Part shown: piece after piece, positions 35,714 to 44,756 of the stretch
How positions within the stretch are numbered: position 1 is the stretch's first letter
Layout of the letters: each line of letters starts with the position of its first letter
Assembly: GCA_035532555.1 (NCBI GenBank)
Contig: DATKQS010000020.1
Span: forward strand, 62,001 to 126,000
Direction of reading: 5' to 3'
Origin: Thermoplasmata archaeon
GTDB taxonomy: Archaea; Thermoplasmatota; Thermoplasmata; Lutacidiplasmatales; UBA184
DNA length: 64,000 nucleotides
Translations under genes and position numbers: made by a program
Notes under the pieces: model-generated
Database searches by the model: none
The model's input: only the letters and a program-made list of their open reading frames with translations
What the model was told of the DNA's origin: nothing

Positions 35714-38037
35714 GCGTCGAGGCCGACGCCTGGCTGCTCGACATCACCGAGCACCCGGACGGGCGCTCGGTCGACCTTTGGACGAAGGATCGGCACACGG
35801 CCCGGGTCTCCCGGCGCTCGGAACCGTTCCGCCCGCCGTTCTACGTTCTCGGATCCCGGAGCGACCTCGTGGATCTGGAGCGCCAGCTATCGTCCCACCC
35901 GGAGGTCGACTCCGTCGCCTCCAGCCATCAGCGCCCGTCCCTCTTCGAGGAGCGACGACGACGCATGCTCTCGGTGGTTCCGGCCCGGAACCCGCTCCGA
36001 AGACGGCTCGCCCGCACGATCGATGCGATCGGGGAGTTCCACCGCTTCACGCTGTACGACGTCGACCTGACCCCGCCGCAGCTCTACCACCTCGCGCACG
36101 ATCTCTATCCGTTCGCGCCCGTGCGCGCGGGATCCGGTCCGCTCGTCGCGATCGAACCGCCCGAGGTGCTCGAGTACGACGCACCACCGATGCGAATCGT
36201 CCCGCTCGAGATCCGCTTCGACGGAACGCCTCGACGGCAGCGGATCCCATCGACCGAGGCTCGCATCCGCTCGGTCCGGATCGGGGAGACGATCCTCGAA
36301 GGACCCGAGCCGGACCTGTTGCGTGCGCTCGCCGCCGAGGTCGCCCGGGTCGATCCGGACGTGATCCGGACGGACGGCGGGGACTCGCTCGACCTGCCGT
36401 GGATCTACCGTCGAGCGGAAGCGGCGGGGCTCTCGGCGTCCGAGATCGCTCTCGGCCGGATCCCGGTCCCGTTCCGCCCGGAGCGCGGAGGCCGATCGTA
36501 CATGACCTACGGCCGAGTCGTTCACCAGGCCGCGTCGTTCAACCTGCCCGGGCGCTTTCACATCGACCGGGAGAACTCCTTCCTGTTCGGGGACACCGAT
36601 CTCGACGGGCTCATCGACGCGGCCCGGCTCTCCCGCCTCTCCCTGCAGACGATCATCCGCCAATCCCCGGGCACCTGCTTCACCGCGATGGAGATCGCGC
36701 AGGCGCTCCAGCTCGGGGTGCGCGTGCCGTGGAAGAAGAACCGCCCCGAGCGGTTCCGCTCCGGCGCCCACCTCGTCCTCGCCGACCGCGGGGGCGCGAT
36801 CCTGCAACCTCCCGTCGGAGTGCACGATCGCGTGGAGGAGTTCGATTTCGTGAGTTTGTTCCCGCAGATCATGATCACGAAGAACCTCTCGGCCGAGACG
36901 CTCGATTGCCGGTGCTGTCCCGAGAGCCCACGGATCGCTCCGGGGCTCGGGTACCGATCGTGCACCCGTCGAGTGGGGTTGATCCCGCGCACGCTCCACC
37001 CGCTCGTCCGTCGTCGGCTCGCGTACAAGGCGGCGATGCGCCGCCCCGGGATCCCGGCGAGCGAACGCGTCCGGCTCGCGCGGCGCGTGAAGATGCTGAA
37101 GTGGATCCTCGTAACGGCGTTCGGCTACCAAGGGTACCGCAACGCGCGGTTCGGTCGGATCGAATGCCACGAAGCGATCAACGCCTATGCGCGCGAGGTG
37201 ATGGCCGATCTCTCCCGCGCTGGGGAGGAGATCGGGTACCGAACGCTCCACGGGATCGTCGATTCGCTCTGGGTCCAACCCCGGAGGGGAGAGACGGAGC
37301 CCGATCCCGAGGCGTTCGCCGAGCGGATGAGCGAGCGCCTCGAGCTTCCGCTCGGCTACGAGGGAAGGTACCGATGGATCGTCTTCCTTCCCGCCACGAC
37401 CCACGGCTTCGGCGTTCCGAACCGGTACTACGGCCGGTACGTCTCGGGCGAGTTCAAGCTGCGCGGAATCGGCGGGCGACGTCACGACACGACCATGCTC
37501 GTGCGCCGGTTCGAGACCGAGGCGCTCCAGATGCTGGGGGAAGCCTCGGATGCGCCGGGGGTCCGCGCGCGGGTGCCGCGGGCGCTCGCCCGCGCCGACC
37601 GATTCGCGACCCGGCTCCGGGAGGGCGCCTGGCCGCTCGAAGAATTGCTCATCACGCACCACATCGGGACCGCGCTCGAGGCTCACCGTTCGTTCCGGGA
37701 CGAAACGAGCGCGCTTCGCCAGCTCGCCGCGCTCGGGCTCGCGCGGGTTCCGGGGGAATCGGTCCGCTACGTCATCCTCGACCGGAGCTCGCGCTCCTGG
37801 CGCAATCGCGCCCGCGTCGCCGAGACGATGACGGGGGAGGAGCGGTACGACGTCGGCGCCTACCTCGAGATCCTCGCCCGCGGGGTGGAGACGCTGCTGG
37901 CTCCGTTTGGGATCGACCGGGCCGCGCTCCGCGTCCGCTGGGGGATCCCCACGGAACGCGAACGCTCCCCGTACGCCTCCGGATCGGACCCCGACCAGCA
38001 GCTCCTCGCCTCGGAGGGGGGCTCGCCGACCTTTTAG
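35710..38037 (+). CDS. Divergent family B DNA polymerase (archaeal PolB2-like)
   Basis: 775 residues from GTG 35710. Palm motifs are present but altered: motif A EEFDFVSLFPQIM with Asp379; motif B KMLKWILVTAFGYQGY (461-476), where the usual Asn-Ser is Val-Thr but the Lys residues remain; motif C LHGIVDSLWV, where the first Asp of DTDS is Ile but the catalytic second Asp (518) remains. The exonuclease is decayed: Exo I reads PLEIRF near 165 instead of DIE, Exo II keeps Asp in DSLDLPWI near 228, and Exo III is not found. A CRCC...CTRR cysteine group near 398-420 is an extra. The picture is a proofreading-deficient, possibly slow polymerase of the PolB2/Dpo2 kind. Confidence 0.85.
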   Translation: MSVEADAWLLDITEHPDGRSVDLWTKDRHTARVSRRSEPFRPPFYVLGSRSDLVDLERQLSSHPEVDSVASSHQRPSLFEERRRRMLSVVPARNPLRRRLARTIDAIGEFHRFTLYDVDLTPPQLYHLAHDLYPFAPVRAGSGPLVAIEPPEVLEYDAPPMRIVPLEIRFDGTPRRQRIPSTEARIRSVRIGETILEGPEPDLLRALAAEVARVDPDVIRTDGGDSLDLPWIYRRAEAAGLSASEIALGRIPVPFRPERGGRSYMTYGRVVHQAASFNLPGRFHIDRENSFLFGDTDLDGLIDAARLSRLSLQTIIRQSPGTCFTAMEIAQALQLGVRVPWKKNRPERFRSGAHLVLADRGGAILQPPVGVHDRVEEFDFVSLFPQIMITKNLSAETLDCRCCPESPRIAPGLGYRSCTRRVGLIPRTLHPLVRRRLAYKAAMRRPGIPASERVRLARRVKMLKWILVTAFGYQGYRNARFGRIECHEAINAYAREVMADLSRAGEEIGYRTLHGIVDSLWVQPRRGETEPDPEAFAERMSERLELPLGYEGRYRWIVFLPATTHGFGVPNRYYGRYVSGEFKLRGIGGRRHDTTMLVRRFETEALQMLGEASDAPGVRARVPRALARADRFATRLREGAWPLEELLITHHIGTALEAHRSFRDETSALRQLAALGLARVPGESVRYVILDRSSRSWRNRARVAETMTGEERYDVGAYLEILARGVETLLAPFGIDRAALRVRWGIPTERERSPYASGSDPDQQLLASEGGSPTF

Positions 38038-38043
38038 GGCGGC

Positions 38044-39495
38044 GTGACGCTGTTTCCCTTCGTGGCACCGGCACTGCGTCGGGTCCGCTCCGAAGCCCGG
38101 GCCCCCCGAGGCACCGAGGTGCGGGAACCCGAAGACGATCTGACCCCGATGGTCGCGGGACTGAGCGACCCGGATCCCACCGTGCGCCGAGCGATGGCCA
38201 AGGCGCTGGGAGAAGGGCGCGACCCGCGTGCCGTGAGCGCGCTCGAGGCCTCGCTCGGAGACCCATCCCCCGCCGTGCGGGCGAGTGCGGCCGAGTCCCT
38301 CGGAGCGATCGGCCGGAGCGAGAGCTACGCGCCGCTCGATCGGACCTTGGAGGACCCCGATCCCCGAGTCCGCGAGCAGGCGGCGCGCGCCCTGCGATTG
38401 ATCGCCGACCCGCGTTCGACCCCCGCGCTCGCGGGGCACATGAAGGATCCGGCCCCGGAGGTGCGCTGGGCGGTCGCCATCGCGCTCGGACGGATGCGCA
38501 CTCCTCTCGCCCGCGATACCCTCCTCGGCGCGATCGACGACGCGAGCGACCGGGTCCGCCGCGAGGTGGTGCTGGCCCTCGCGCTCACCGAAGACCCGAG
38601 GGTGGTCGAGAAGGTCCGGCCGTTGCTGCGCGATCCCGCCCGGCGCGTACGGACCGCGGCCGCCGTGGTGGTGGGTCGCTACCGCGACCTCGAGAGCGTC
38701 CCGCTCCTCCTCGAGCGCATGCGCGGGCCCGATCCGTGGGAACGCCCCGCGGTCCTGGTCGCGCTCGGCAAGATCGGGGACCCGCGCGGCGTGCCCGCGA
38801 TGGTCGAGGCCGCCCGCGACCCGGCCCATTACGTGCGCGTCTGCGCGATCCACGCGCTCGGCGAGATGCGTAGCGAGCGGGCCCGGGAGGTCGCTCTCGC
38901 GCACGTCACCGACCCCTCCTGGGCCGTGCGGGGAGCCGCGGCCGTGTGTCTCGGCTCGGTCGGCACGCCCGCCGATCTGCCGATCCTCCTCGGCATGCTC
39001 GAGGACGCCAACCCCTGGCCCCGGAGCGGGACGATCTACGCGATCGGCCGGCTCGAACTGGTCGAGGCGGTCCCGCGCGTGCGCGAAGAACTGCATCACC
39101 CCAACGCCGATGTGCGCCTCGCGGCGGTCTGGACCCTCGGACGTCTGCGCGATGACGGCGCCCGTGCGGAGCTCGTCCGCATGCTCCACGCCGAGCCCGC
39201 GGCACCGGAGCCACCCGCGGTCTTCGCCGCCGGCGAGACGATCCGCATCTCCTCCGATGCCGAGACCCGCATCTTCGACACGGTGGTCGAGGCGCTCGGC
39301 CGACTGCGGCGCGCCGACGACGACCCGTTCGTGGAGCAGGCGCTCAGCGACGCTCGCTCGCAGCTCTCTGAGGAGGAGCTCGATCGGATGGCGCGACTGC
39401 CGCTGCTCGGGGGCGACGCCACCAGCACGACCCTGACGCTCCGGATCCTGTTCGAGACCGCGCTCCCGATGGACGGTACGGACGACGAGGCCTGA
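38044..39495 (+). CDS. HEAT-repeat (PBS lyase-type) protein
   Basis: 483 residues from GTG 38044, 6 bases after the polymerase stop. Residues about 30-390 are a run of roughly a dozen 31-residue HEAT units of the form DPDPTVRRAMAKALGEGRDP, with the usual Asp-Pro and Val-Arg positions; the C-terminal 80 residues are a separate helical region. No phycobilisome context exists, so this is a generic protein-protein scaffold. Its coupling to the polymerase suggests a scaffold for the same process, though read-through from an unrelated neighbour is possible. Confidence 0.9.
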   Translation: MTLFPFVAPALRRVRSEARAPRGTEVREPEDDLTPMVAGLSDPDPTVRRAMAKALGEGRDPRAVSALEASLGDPSPAVRASAAESLGAIGRSESYAPLDRTLEDPDPRVREQAARALRLIADPRSTPALAGHMKDPAPEVRWAVAIALGRMRTPLARDTLLGAIDDASDRVRREVVLALALTEDPRVVEKVRPLLRDPARRVRTAAAVVVGRYRDLESVPLLLERMRGPDPWERPAVLVALGKIGDPRGVPAMVEAARDPAHYVRVCAIHALGEMRSERAREVALAHVTDPSWAVRGAAAVCLGSVGTPADLPILLGMLEDANPWPRSGTIYAIGRLELVEAVPRVREELHHPNADVRLAAVWTLGRLRDDGARAELVRMLHAEPAAPEPPAVFAAGETIRISSDAETRIFDTVVEALGRLRRADDDPFVEQALSDARSQLSEEELDRMARLPLLGGDATSTTLTLRILFETALPMDGTDDEA

Positions 39496-40448
39496 TGCTC
39501 TCGGAGTTCCGGCCGGCCGACGCACCTCGGCTCTTCGAGCTCCTGCAGGAGAACTTCCCCGAAGAGGAAGCCCTGTACGGCATGCGCCCCGCGGCGTTCG
39601 CGAAGGTCGTCCGGCGCATCTATCGCTGGGACGTGCGGCTCGTCCTGGGCTTCCTCCGCCGGATTGGCCGGCCCACGTTCCGCTTCTTCACGATCGAGGT
39701 GGGTTCCACGATCGTGGCTTCGACGATCCTGTCCTTCGGTCGCAACACCGGGTACATCAGCATGGTGATGGTCGATCCCGCGTACCGTCGCCGCGGGTAC
39801 GCGCGCCAGCTCCTGCACGCCTCCGCCGACGCCGCTCGGCGCGCAGGCCGACCCTACGTCGCGCTCGACGTCCTGGAGAAGAACGCTACCGCGCGCGAGC
39901 TGTACGATAGCGAGGGGTACCTCCCGCTGCGTCCCGCGGCGGTCCTCGTGTGGACTCCCGAGACGGATCGTCGGGACCGGCCCACGCGCGCCGACCCCGG
40001 CATCCGCTCGTTCCAAAAGTCCGATGCGGCGGCGCTCGTCGCGATCATGGAGCAAGCGACGCCGCCCGAGGTCGCCGAAGTGCTGCCCGTGAGCCCGCGG
40101 GCCCTGAACCCTTCCGGTCAGCTCGACGCCATCCTGGCGTCGAAGACGATGGTCTGGGTGCTCGACGAGGGCTCGGGACCCGTCGCGCATGTCTTTGCCA
40201 CGGTGTCGGACGTGATGGACTCCAGTCACCTGTCCGGGCCGGTCGTGTCCGAAGGAGCGGACATGAACCGGGTGTCCAACCTGATCTCGACCGCGCTCGA
40301 TTGGCTGACGGCCGAAGGAGCGACGCGGGTCGTCTCGCAGCTCCCTCTCGCCAATCGGGCCGGCCTCGCCGCGCTGGAAGGAGGCGGATTCCGAGTTGCG
40401 CACGAACTCCGCACGCTCTACCGGCCGTCTACGATAGGCGCGCCGTGA
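39495..40448 (+). CDS. Tandem GNAT acetyltransferase
   Basis: 317 residues; ATG 39495 overlaps the HEAT gene stop (TGATG). The first GNAT domain (about 1-155) is complete, with the acetyl-CoA loop VDPAYRRRGYARQLL and ENATARELYDSEGY-type closing segment. The second (about 170-317) is degenerate at the acetyl-CoA loop but keeps the ANRAGLAALEGGGFRVAHEL ending. Substrate unknown. Such double GNATs often acetylate protein N-termini or small metabolites. Confidence 0.85.
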   Translation: MLSEFRPADAPRLFELLQENFPEEEALYGMRPAAFAKVVRRIYRWDVRLVLGFLRRIGRPTFRFFTIEVGSTIVASTILSFGRNTGYISMVMVDPAYRRRGYARQLLHASADAARRAGRPYVALDVLEKNATARELYDSEGYLPLRPAAVLVWTPETDRRDRPTRADPGIRSFQKSDAAALVAIMEQATPPEVAEVLPVSPRALNPSGQLDAILASKTMVWVLDEGSGPVAHVFATVSDVMDSSHLSGPVVSEGADMNRVSNLISTALDWLTAEGATRVVSQLPLANRAGLAALEGGGFRVAHELRTLYRPSTIGAP

Positions 40449-41758
40449 CCCTGGTCGACGTCTACCTCTTCCCCGCCGTGGTCGGTGGTGGCCTCGGCGA
40501 TATCGAGGAAGTCCTCGCTTGCGGACGGCACCTCGCAGCGGCGGGATTCCCCCTCACGCTCTATCGACGGCGCGGCCGTCCTTTGCCCCGGTCTGTGGAG
40601 GGCCCGTTCGACTGGCCCACCCACGCGCGCCGATCGAAGATCCTCGAACGGGGACGGGCGCCGACCGCGGTGACGGTGAGCCCGTGCTGGGGCGTCAGCG
40701 CGGCTCCTTCGCGCCCCGAACCGTTCGGACGCGGGGGGACCTGGGAGGAAGAGTGCTCGGACATCGAGCGGGCGTACGGGCCGGAGCAGACCCTCCACAT
40801 CAGCTTCGAAGAGTTCGCACGCACGCTGACGAGCCGGGAGGAGACCATCGAGCGGTACCGGGAAGGAGGCGTCCCGTCCCGGAAGATCCGCCTGCGGAGC
40901 CGAACGGCGGAGTTCGCCCGAGAGGTCGAGCAGTTCCACGACGCGCTCGTGCGCTTTCGCGCCTTCGATCGACCGAACATCCTCCACCTGTACTCCACCT
41001 TCCGCCCGCGGCGAGGCTTCGTCCGCGAGTTTCCCGAGGCCGTGCAGTGCGGGCCGCTCCGCTCGGGTCGACGACGACCCCGGCATCGCGCGTCCGGAGG
41101 CTCACGTCGCGGGGCCTGGGTCTGGTACGCGAGCCCCGCGAGCTCCCACCGACTGATCGAACCGATCCTCTCGGGCCTCGCGGCCCGCACGCCGGCGAGC
41201 GCGATTTCCATCCACACGCCGCGGCCGATGCCCGGGACGGTCGATCGTTCGGCTCGAGGCGTCGTTCGCACCGTTCTCGGGCTGGAGCCTCGCGGGAACT
41301 GGCAGGACGAGTTCGATCGAGCTCGAGTGCGCATCGTGACGGGGAGCCGGACGTTGCTCGAAGCGCTCGAGCTCGGAGGTCCCTTCCTGTACTTCAACGG
41401 CCTCATCGGAGATCGGAGACCGCACCGACACCGACCCGAGAAGATTCTCGCACTGCTCGATCTCGGTCGGCGAGCAAGGCTCGACCCGGGCCTCCTCCGG
41501 GACCTCGATGATTTCTCCCGGGGGCGCCGCGTTCGCGAGATCGTGATGCACGCCGATCAGCGCCTAGGCGGGTGGAGGCACTTTCCCGTATTTCGCCCGG
41601 GGATCTCCGGGTTCCCGCCGGGATACGAAAACGCCGGCACGCTCGTGACCTCCGTGGTCCGGTCTCTCGCCGGGCGTCCCGGAGGGGTCGTCGACCTCGT
41701 CCGCGAGGTCCGGTCCGGCAAGTTCCGGTGGTCGAGGGTACGAACCTCGGCGGGATGA
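40445..41758 (+). CDS. Glycosyltransferase-like (GT-B fold?) protein of unknown function
   Basis: 437 residues from GTG 40445 in a GTGA overlap. The start VDVYLFPAVVGGGLGDIEEVL looks like the Gly-rich first loop of GT-B enzymes, and a later ARVRIVTGSRTLLEALELGG resembles their donor-binding motif before FLYFNGLIGDR. A central IHTPRPMPGTVDR segment is not assigned. Similarity is suggestive only; no named family recognised. Arg-rich, no membrane segment. Last gene of the six-gene operon. Confidence 0.65.
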   Translation: MTLVDVYLFPAVVGGGLGDIEEVLACGRHLAAAGFPLTLYRRRGRPLPRSVEGPFDWPTHARRSKILERGRAPTAVTVSPCWGVSAAPSRPEPFGRGGTWEEECSDIERAYGPEQTLHISFEEFARTLTSREETIERYREGGVPSRKIRLRSRTAEFAREVEQFHDALVRFRAFDRPNILHLYSTFRPRRGFVREFPEAVQCGPLRSGRRRPRHRASGGSRRGAWVWYASPASSHRLIEPILSGLAARTPASAISIHTPRPMPGTVDRSARGVVRTVLGLEPRGNWQDEFDRARVRIVTGSRTLLEALELGGPFLYFNGLIGDRRPHRHRPEKILALLDLGRRARLDPGLLRDLDDFSRGRRVREIVMHADQRLGGWRHFPVFRPGISGFPPGYENAGTLVTSVVRSLAGRPGGVVDLVREVRSGKFRWSRVRTSAG

Positions 41759-41773
41759 ACGCCGGATCCGCTG

Positions 41774-41797
41774 ACTCGTTGCCGCTCGGCAACGGGT
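41774..41797 (+). other. Hairpin just before the oxidase gene
   Basis: ACTCGTTGCC and GGCAACGGGT form a 10-bp stem (one G-U pair) with a GCTC loop, ending 6 bases before the GTG at 41804. No U-tract follows, so it is not a classic terminator. It would cover the ribosome-binding region and could modulate oxidase translation, or act as a boundary between the upstream operon and the oxidase. No TATA box was seen in the 45-base gap. Confidence 0.5.
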
Positions 41798-41803
41798 CGC
41801 CGC

Positions 41804-44506
41804 GTGACCGATTCCACCATCCCTCCTCCATCCCCCGAGGTCGGGTATGTCCCGGAGCCGATTTTCGAGAAGCCGCCGATTCTGACGCGGGTGCTCGAAA
41901 CCGCGGAGGACAAGATCCGCGAGCCCCTCGCGCGTCGGAAGTTCTTCCAGCGGCTCTTCCTGCTCGATCGCGACTGGATGACCCGCATCACGATGTTGAT
42001 GCTGATCGGCGCGATGGTCTGGGGGGTCATCGGCGGCCTCGACGCCTACGGCTTCCAGAGCCAAGCGTACGACTACGCGACCTCGGGCACGATCACCCTG
42101 ACGAACCAGGAGATCTACTCCTCGATCACGCTCCACGGTCTCCGGATGCTCTTCGGTTTCGCCCAGCAGCTGGAGATGGCGCTCTTCGGCCTCCTCGCGA
42201 TCAACGCGATGGGCGTCAAGCCCCGCCACAAGTGGGCGCTGTACACCTCGGTAGGGCTGATCAACGCCTCGATCATGCTGCTCGAGGGTCCGTTCTACAT
42301 CTGGCCCGCGTTCAACGACAACTACTTCCCGTCGCTCGGCTGGACGTTCTCCTCCCCCCTCGGCATCCAGGGCCAGAGCGCCTACGCCATCGGCCCTCTG
42401 TGGTTCCTGGGCTGGTACGCGCTCACGGCCGCGGTCCTGATCTGGGCCGGGTGGATGCTCGTCCACTTCCGCGACTGGCTCCGTTCGCGGCCGGCGGGCG
42501 CGGCCGGGCGCCTACCGGTCTCGCTCCTGTTCGTGTTCGCGACCGTGATCCTGATCCCGATCACCTACGGCCCGCTCCTCGTCTCGACCACGTGGGACAT
42601 CGGGACGTACTACCTCGGCTGGGGGCTCAACCCGCTCGTCAACCAGGTCATCTTCTGGATGTTCGGCCACGGGATCGTCTACGTCCTCTTCCTGATCCCG
42701 GTCGCCGCGCTCTACCTGCTCATCCCCATCCTGTCGAAACGACCGATCTACAGCTACCGGTTCGCGATCCTCGCGGCGGTCCTGTTCATCATCCTGACGC
42801 CGCTCCTGGGCATCCATCACCTGTTCCTGACGGCGCTCCCGACCTGGGCGACGTACACGACCATGGTGATCTCCTTCTTGATCATCATTCCGAGCGCGGT
42901 CACGTTCTTCTCGCTGTGGATGACCATGAAAGGCGTCCGACGCTCGCAGTGGGAATGGAACATCGTCGCGCTGTTCGCGCTCCTTGCGTTCGCCGGCTCG
43001 ATCGCGGGCGGACTCTCCGGACCCGATGTCGCAACCATCGGAGCGAACGTCGATCTACACAACAGTCTCTTCGTGCTCAGCCACTTCCACACGATCACGA
43101 TCTTGGCGATCCTGACCGGCGCCTACGCGGTCCTCTATGCGGTGTTTCCGCTCCTGTGCGGACGGCTCTGGTTCTCTACGTGGCTCGCCCGGATCCACTT
43201 CCTCACCACCGCGATCGGCGGGATTATCATCGTCGTCTGCTTCGAGGGTCTCGGCACGCTCGGCATCCTGCGCCGGCAGATCCTGTTCCCGAACGTTCCG
43301 GCGGTCGACCTGTACAACGTCATTCTCTTCGCCGGGATCATCGTCATCCTCGTCGGCCAGTTGTTCTTCGTCCTCAACGGCTTCCTGACCGCGTATCGCG
43401 GTCGACCGATCGTGACCTCGGGTCTCTCCTTCGATGAGGCGATCCGGACGGCGGCCCGCTCGACCTACGTCGGATCGACGGTACCGGTCCAGGACGTCCC
43501 CGTCCAGCGGAAAGCGACGCGCGCGCGCCGCGAGCACGTCGAGAAGCTCTGGGTGGGCAGCGTGATCGTGCTCATCGTCGTGGTGCTCGCCGCGGCGACG
43601 CCGCAGGCACTCTCCGTCACCAACGGCATCACCTCGGCGACGAATGCGCCGGCAGGATCGGAGTACGTCACGCTCTCCGGACAGCAGTACTACTGGACCG
43701 TCAACGAGACCGGCCCCATCCGGGGAACGTTCGACAACGCGATCGTGGCCTACGCCGGCCAATGGATCAGTGTCAATGCGACCGCGACCGGCGCGACCCA
43801 ATCGCTGTACATTCCCTTCCGTTCGCTACCGATGGTCAACGTCCAAGTGGTACCGGGATCGGATTCCTACGCGCTCTTCCAGGCACCCTCGACCCCGGGA
43901 GTCTACGGCGCGCCCGATGGGGAGTTCGACGGACCATGGTTCGGCCAGGACGCGGCCGCGCTGATCGTACTGCCGACCGCGGGCGCTTCCGATCTCTCCG
44001 CCTTCCAGTCCGGCGGAGGCGCGGGGGACATCTACAACCCCCCGGTCCTCACGGCGGCGAGCGCGAACCTGGTCGGGGACTCCGAAGGGCTGTTCAACCA
44101 CTCGATTCCCGGACCGACCCTCTACGCGGGCGCCGGCGTCGTCTCGTTCCGCTGGGAGGTTCCGCTCTCGAGCATCGGGACGAACAACTACCTCGTGAAC
44201 GTGACCTCCAACGACAAGAACGCCCAGCAGCAGTACGTCATCGATCACAACTACACCCTGCCGTATCCGGTCGGGATCTACGAGATCACGGCGACCCACG
44301 GTCTCCGGCTCGTGACCGCTCCGCAATCGCTGCGGATCAACCGGGTCATCACCGAGAGCGTGCCGCTCGCGAGCGGGGTCTACCTCTACGGTCTCGTCTC
44401 GCCCGTCTCGTACTCCTACAATCCGGACGGGCAATCGAACGGCTCGACTGGGTCCCAGCTCGGAGAGGTGATGGGTCTGTGGGGGGTCCTGTGGGTGGGT
44501 CCATGA
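41804..44506 (+). CDS. Heme-copper oxidase, fused subunits I and II, no CuA site
   Basis: 900 residues from GTG 41804. Residues about 55-540 are the 12-14 helix subunit I; a further helix near 585-605 leads to an external cupredoxin-like subunit II domain. All metal ligands are seen: low-spin heme His110 and His429, CuB His289, His338, His339, high-spin heme His427. The cross-linked Tyr293 is kept in GHGIVY, but the Pro and Glu of GHPEVY are replaced; loss of the Glu is a B-type oxidase trait. The subunit II part has no Cys, so CuA is missing and quinol or a blue-copper protein is the likely donor. It reduces oxygen and pumps protons. Confidence 0.9.
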   Translation: MTDSTIPPPSPEVGYVPEPIFEKPPILTRVLETAEDKIREPLARRKFFQRLFLLDRDWMTRITMLMLIGAMVWGVIGGLDAYGFQSQAYDYATSGTITLTNQEIYSSITLHGLRMLFGFAQQLEMALFGLLAINAMGVKPRHKWALYTSVGLINASIMLLEGPFYIWPAFNDNYFPSLGWTFSSPLGIQGQSAYAIGPLWFLGWYALTAAVLIWAGWMLVHFRDWLRSRPAGAAGRLPVSLLFVFATVILIPITYGPLLVSTTWDIGTYYLGWGLNPLVNQVIFWMFGHGIVYVLFLIPVAALYLLIPILSKRPIYSYRFAILAAVLFIILTPLLGIHHLFLTALPTWATYTTMVISFLIIIPSAVTFFSLWMTMKGVRRSQWEWNIVALFALLAFAGSIAGGLSGPDVATIGANVDLHNSLFVLSHFHTITILAILTGAYAVLYAVFPLLCGRLWFSTWLARIHFLTTAIGGIIIVVCFEGLGTLGILRRQILFPNVPAVDLYNVILFAGIIVILVGQLFFVLNGFLTAYRGRPIVTSGLSFDEAIRTAARSTYVGSTVPVQDVPVQRKATRARREHVEKLWVGSVIVLIVVVLAAATPQALSVTNGITSATNAPAGSEYVTLSGQQYYWTVNETGPIRGTFDNAIVAYAGQWISVNATATGATQSLYIPFRSLPMVNVQVVPGSDSYALFQAPSTPGVYGAPDGEFDGPWFGQDAAALIVLPTAGASDLSAFQSGGGAGDIYNPPVLTAASANLVGDSEGLFNHSIPGPTLYAGAGVVSFRWEVPLSSIGTNNYLVNVTSNDKNAQQQYVIDHNYTLPYPVGIYEITATHGLRLVTAPQSLRINRVITESVPLASGVYLYGLVSPVSYSYNPDGQSNGSTGSQLGEVMGLWGVLWVGP

Positions 44507-44742
44507 GCGAGCCCGTGCCACAGCCGAGCGAACCGGACGAGGAGCCGGCGGACTCCTGGCTCGGGCCGTTCGCGATCTTCGGCTACGCCGTGGCGATCGC
44601 CGGAGGGTGGGCGGTCTACGAGATGCTCGCGTACGCCGATCTTCCCACGTTCACCGTGGCGATGCTGCCGACGGTGACGGGAATCGCGATCGCGCTCGCC
44701 GTGTTCTTCTGGATCGGGTCCCGAGCGCCGTCGAACGAGTGA
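44503..44742 (+). CDS. Small two-helix membrane subunit of the oxidase
   Basis: 79 residues, ATG 44503 overlapping the oxidase stop (ATGA). An acidic Pro-rich start is followed by two helices, FAIFGYAVAIAGGWAVYEML and VAMLPTVTGIAIALAVFFWI. The size, topology and coupling match the small accessory subunits of archaeal and B-type oxidases. No sequence family is recognised. Confidence 0.8.
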   Translation: MSEPVPQPSEPDEEPADSWLGPFAIFGYAVAIAGGWAVYEMLAYADLPTFTVAMLPTVTGIAIALAVFFWIGSRAPSNE

Positions 44743-44756
44743 GAGCGGAGTCGCGC

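Noticed and set aside
35887-39525. A 1212-codon open frame on the minus strand
   Set aside because: It is antisense to the PolB and HEAT genes, which have clear motifs and coupled starts. Long antisense frames are expected in such G+C-rich coding DNA, and its translation shows no domain.
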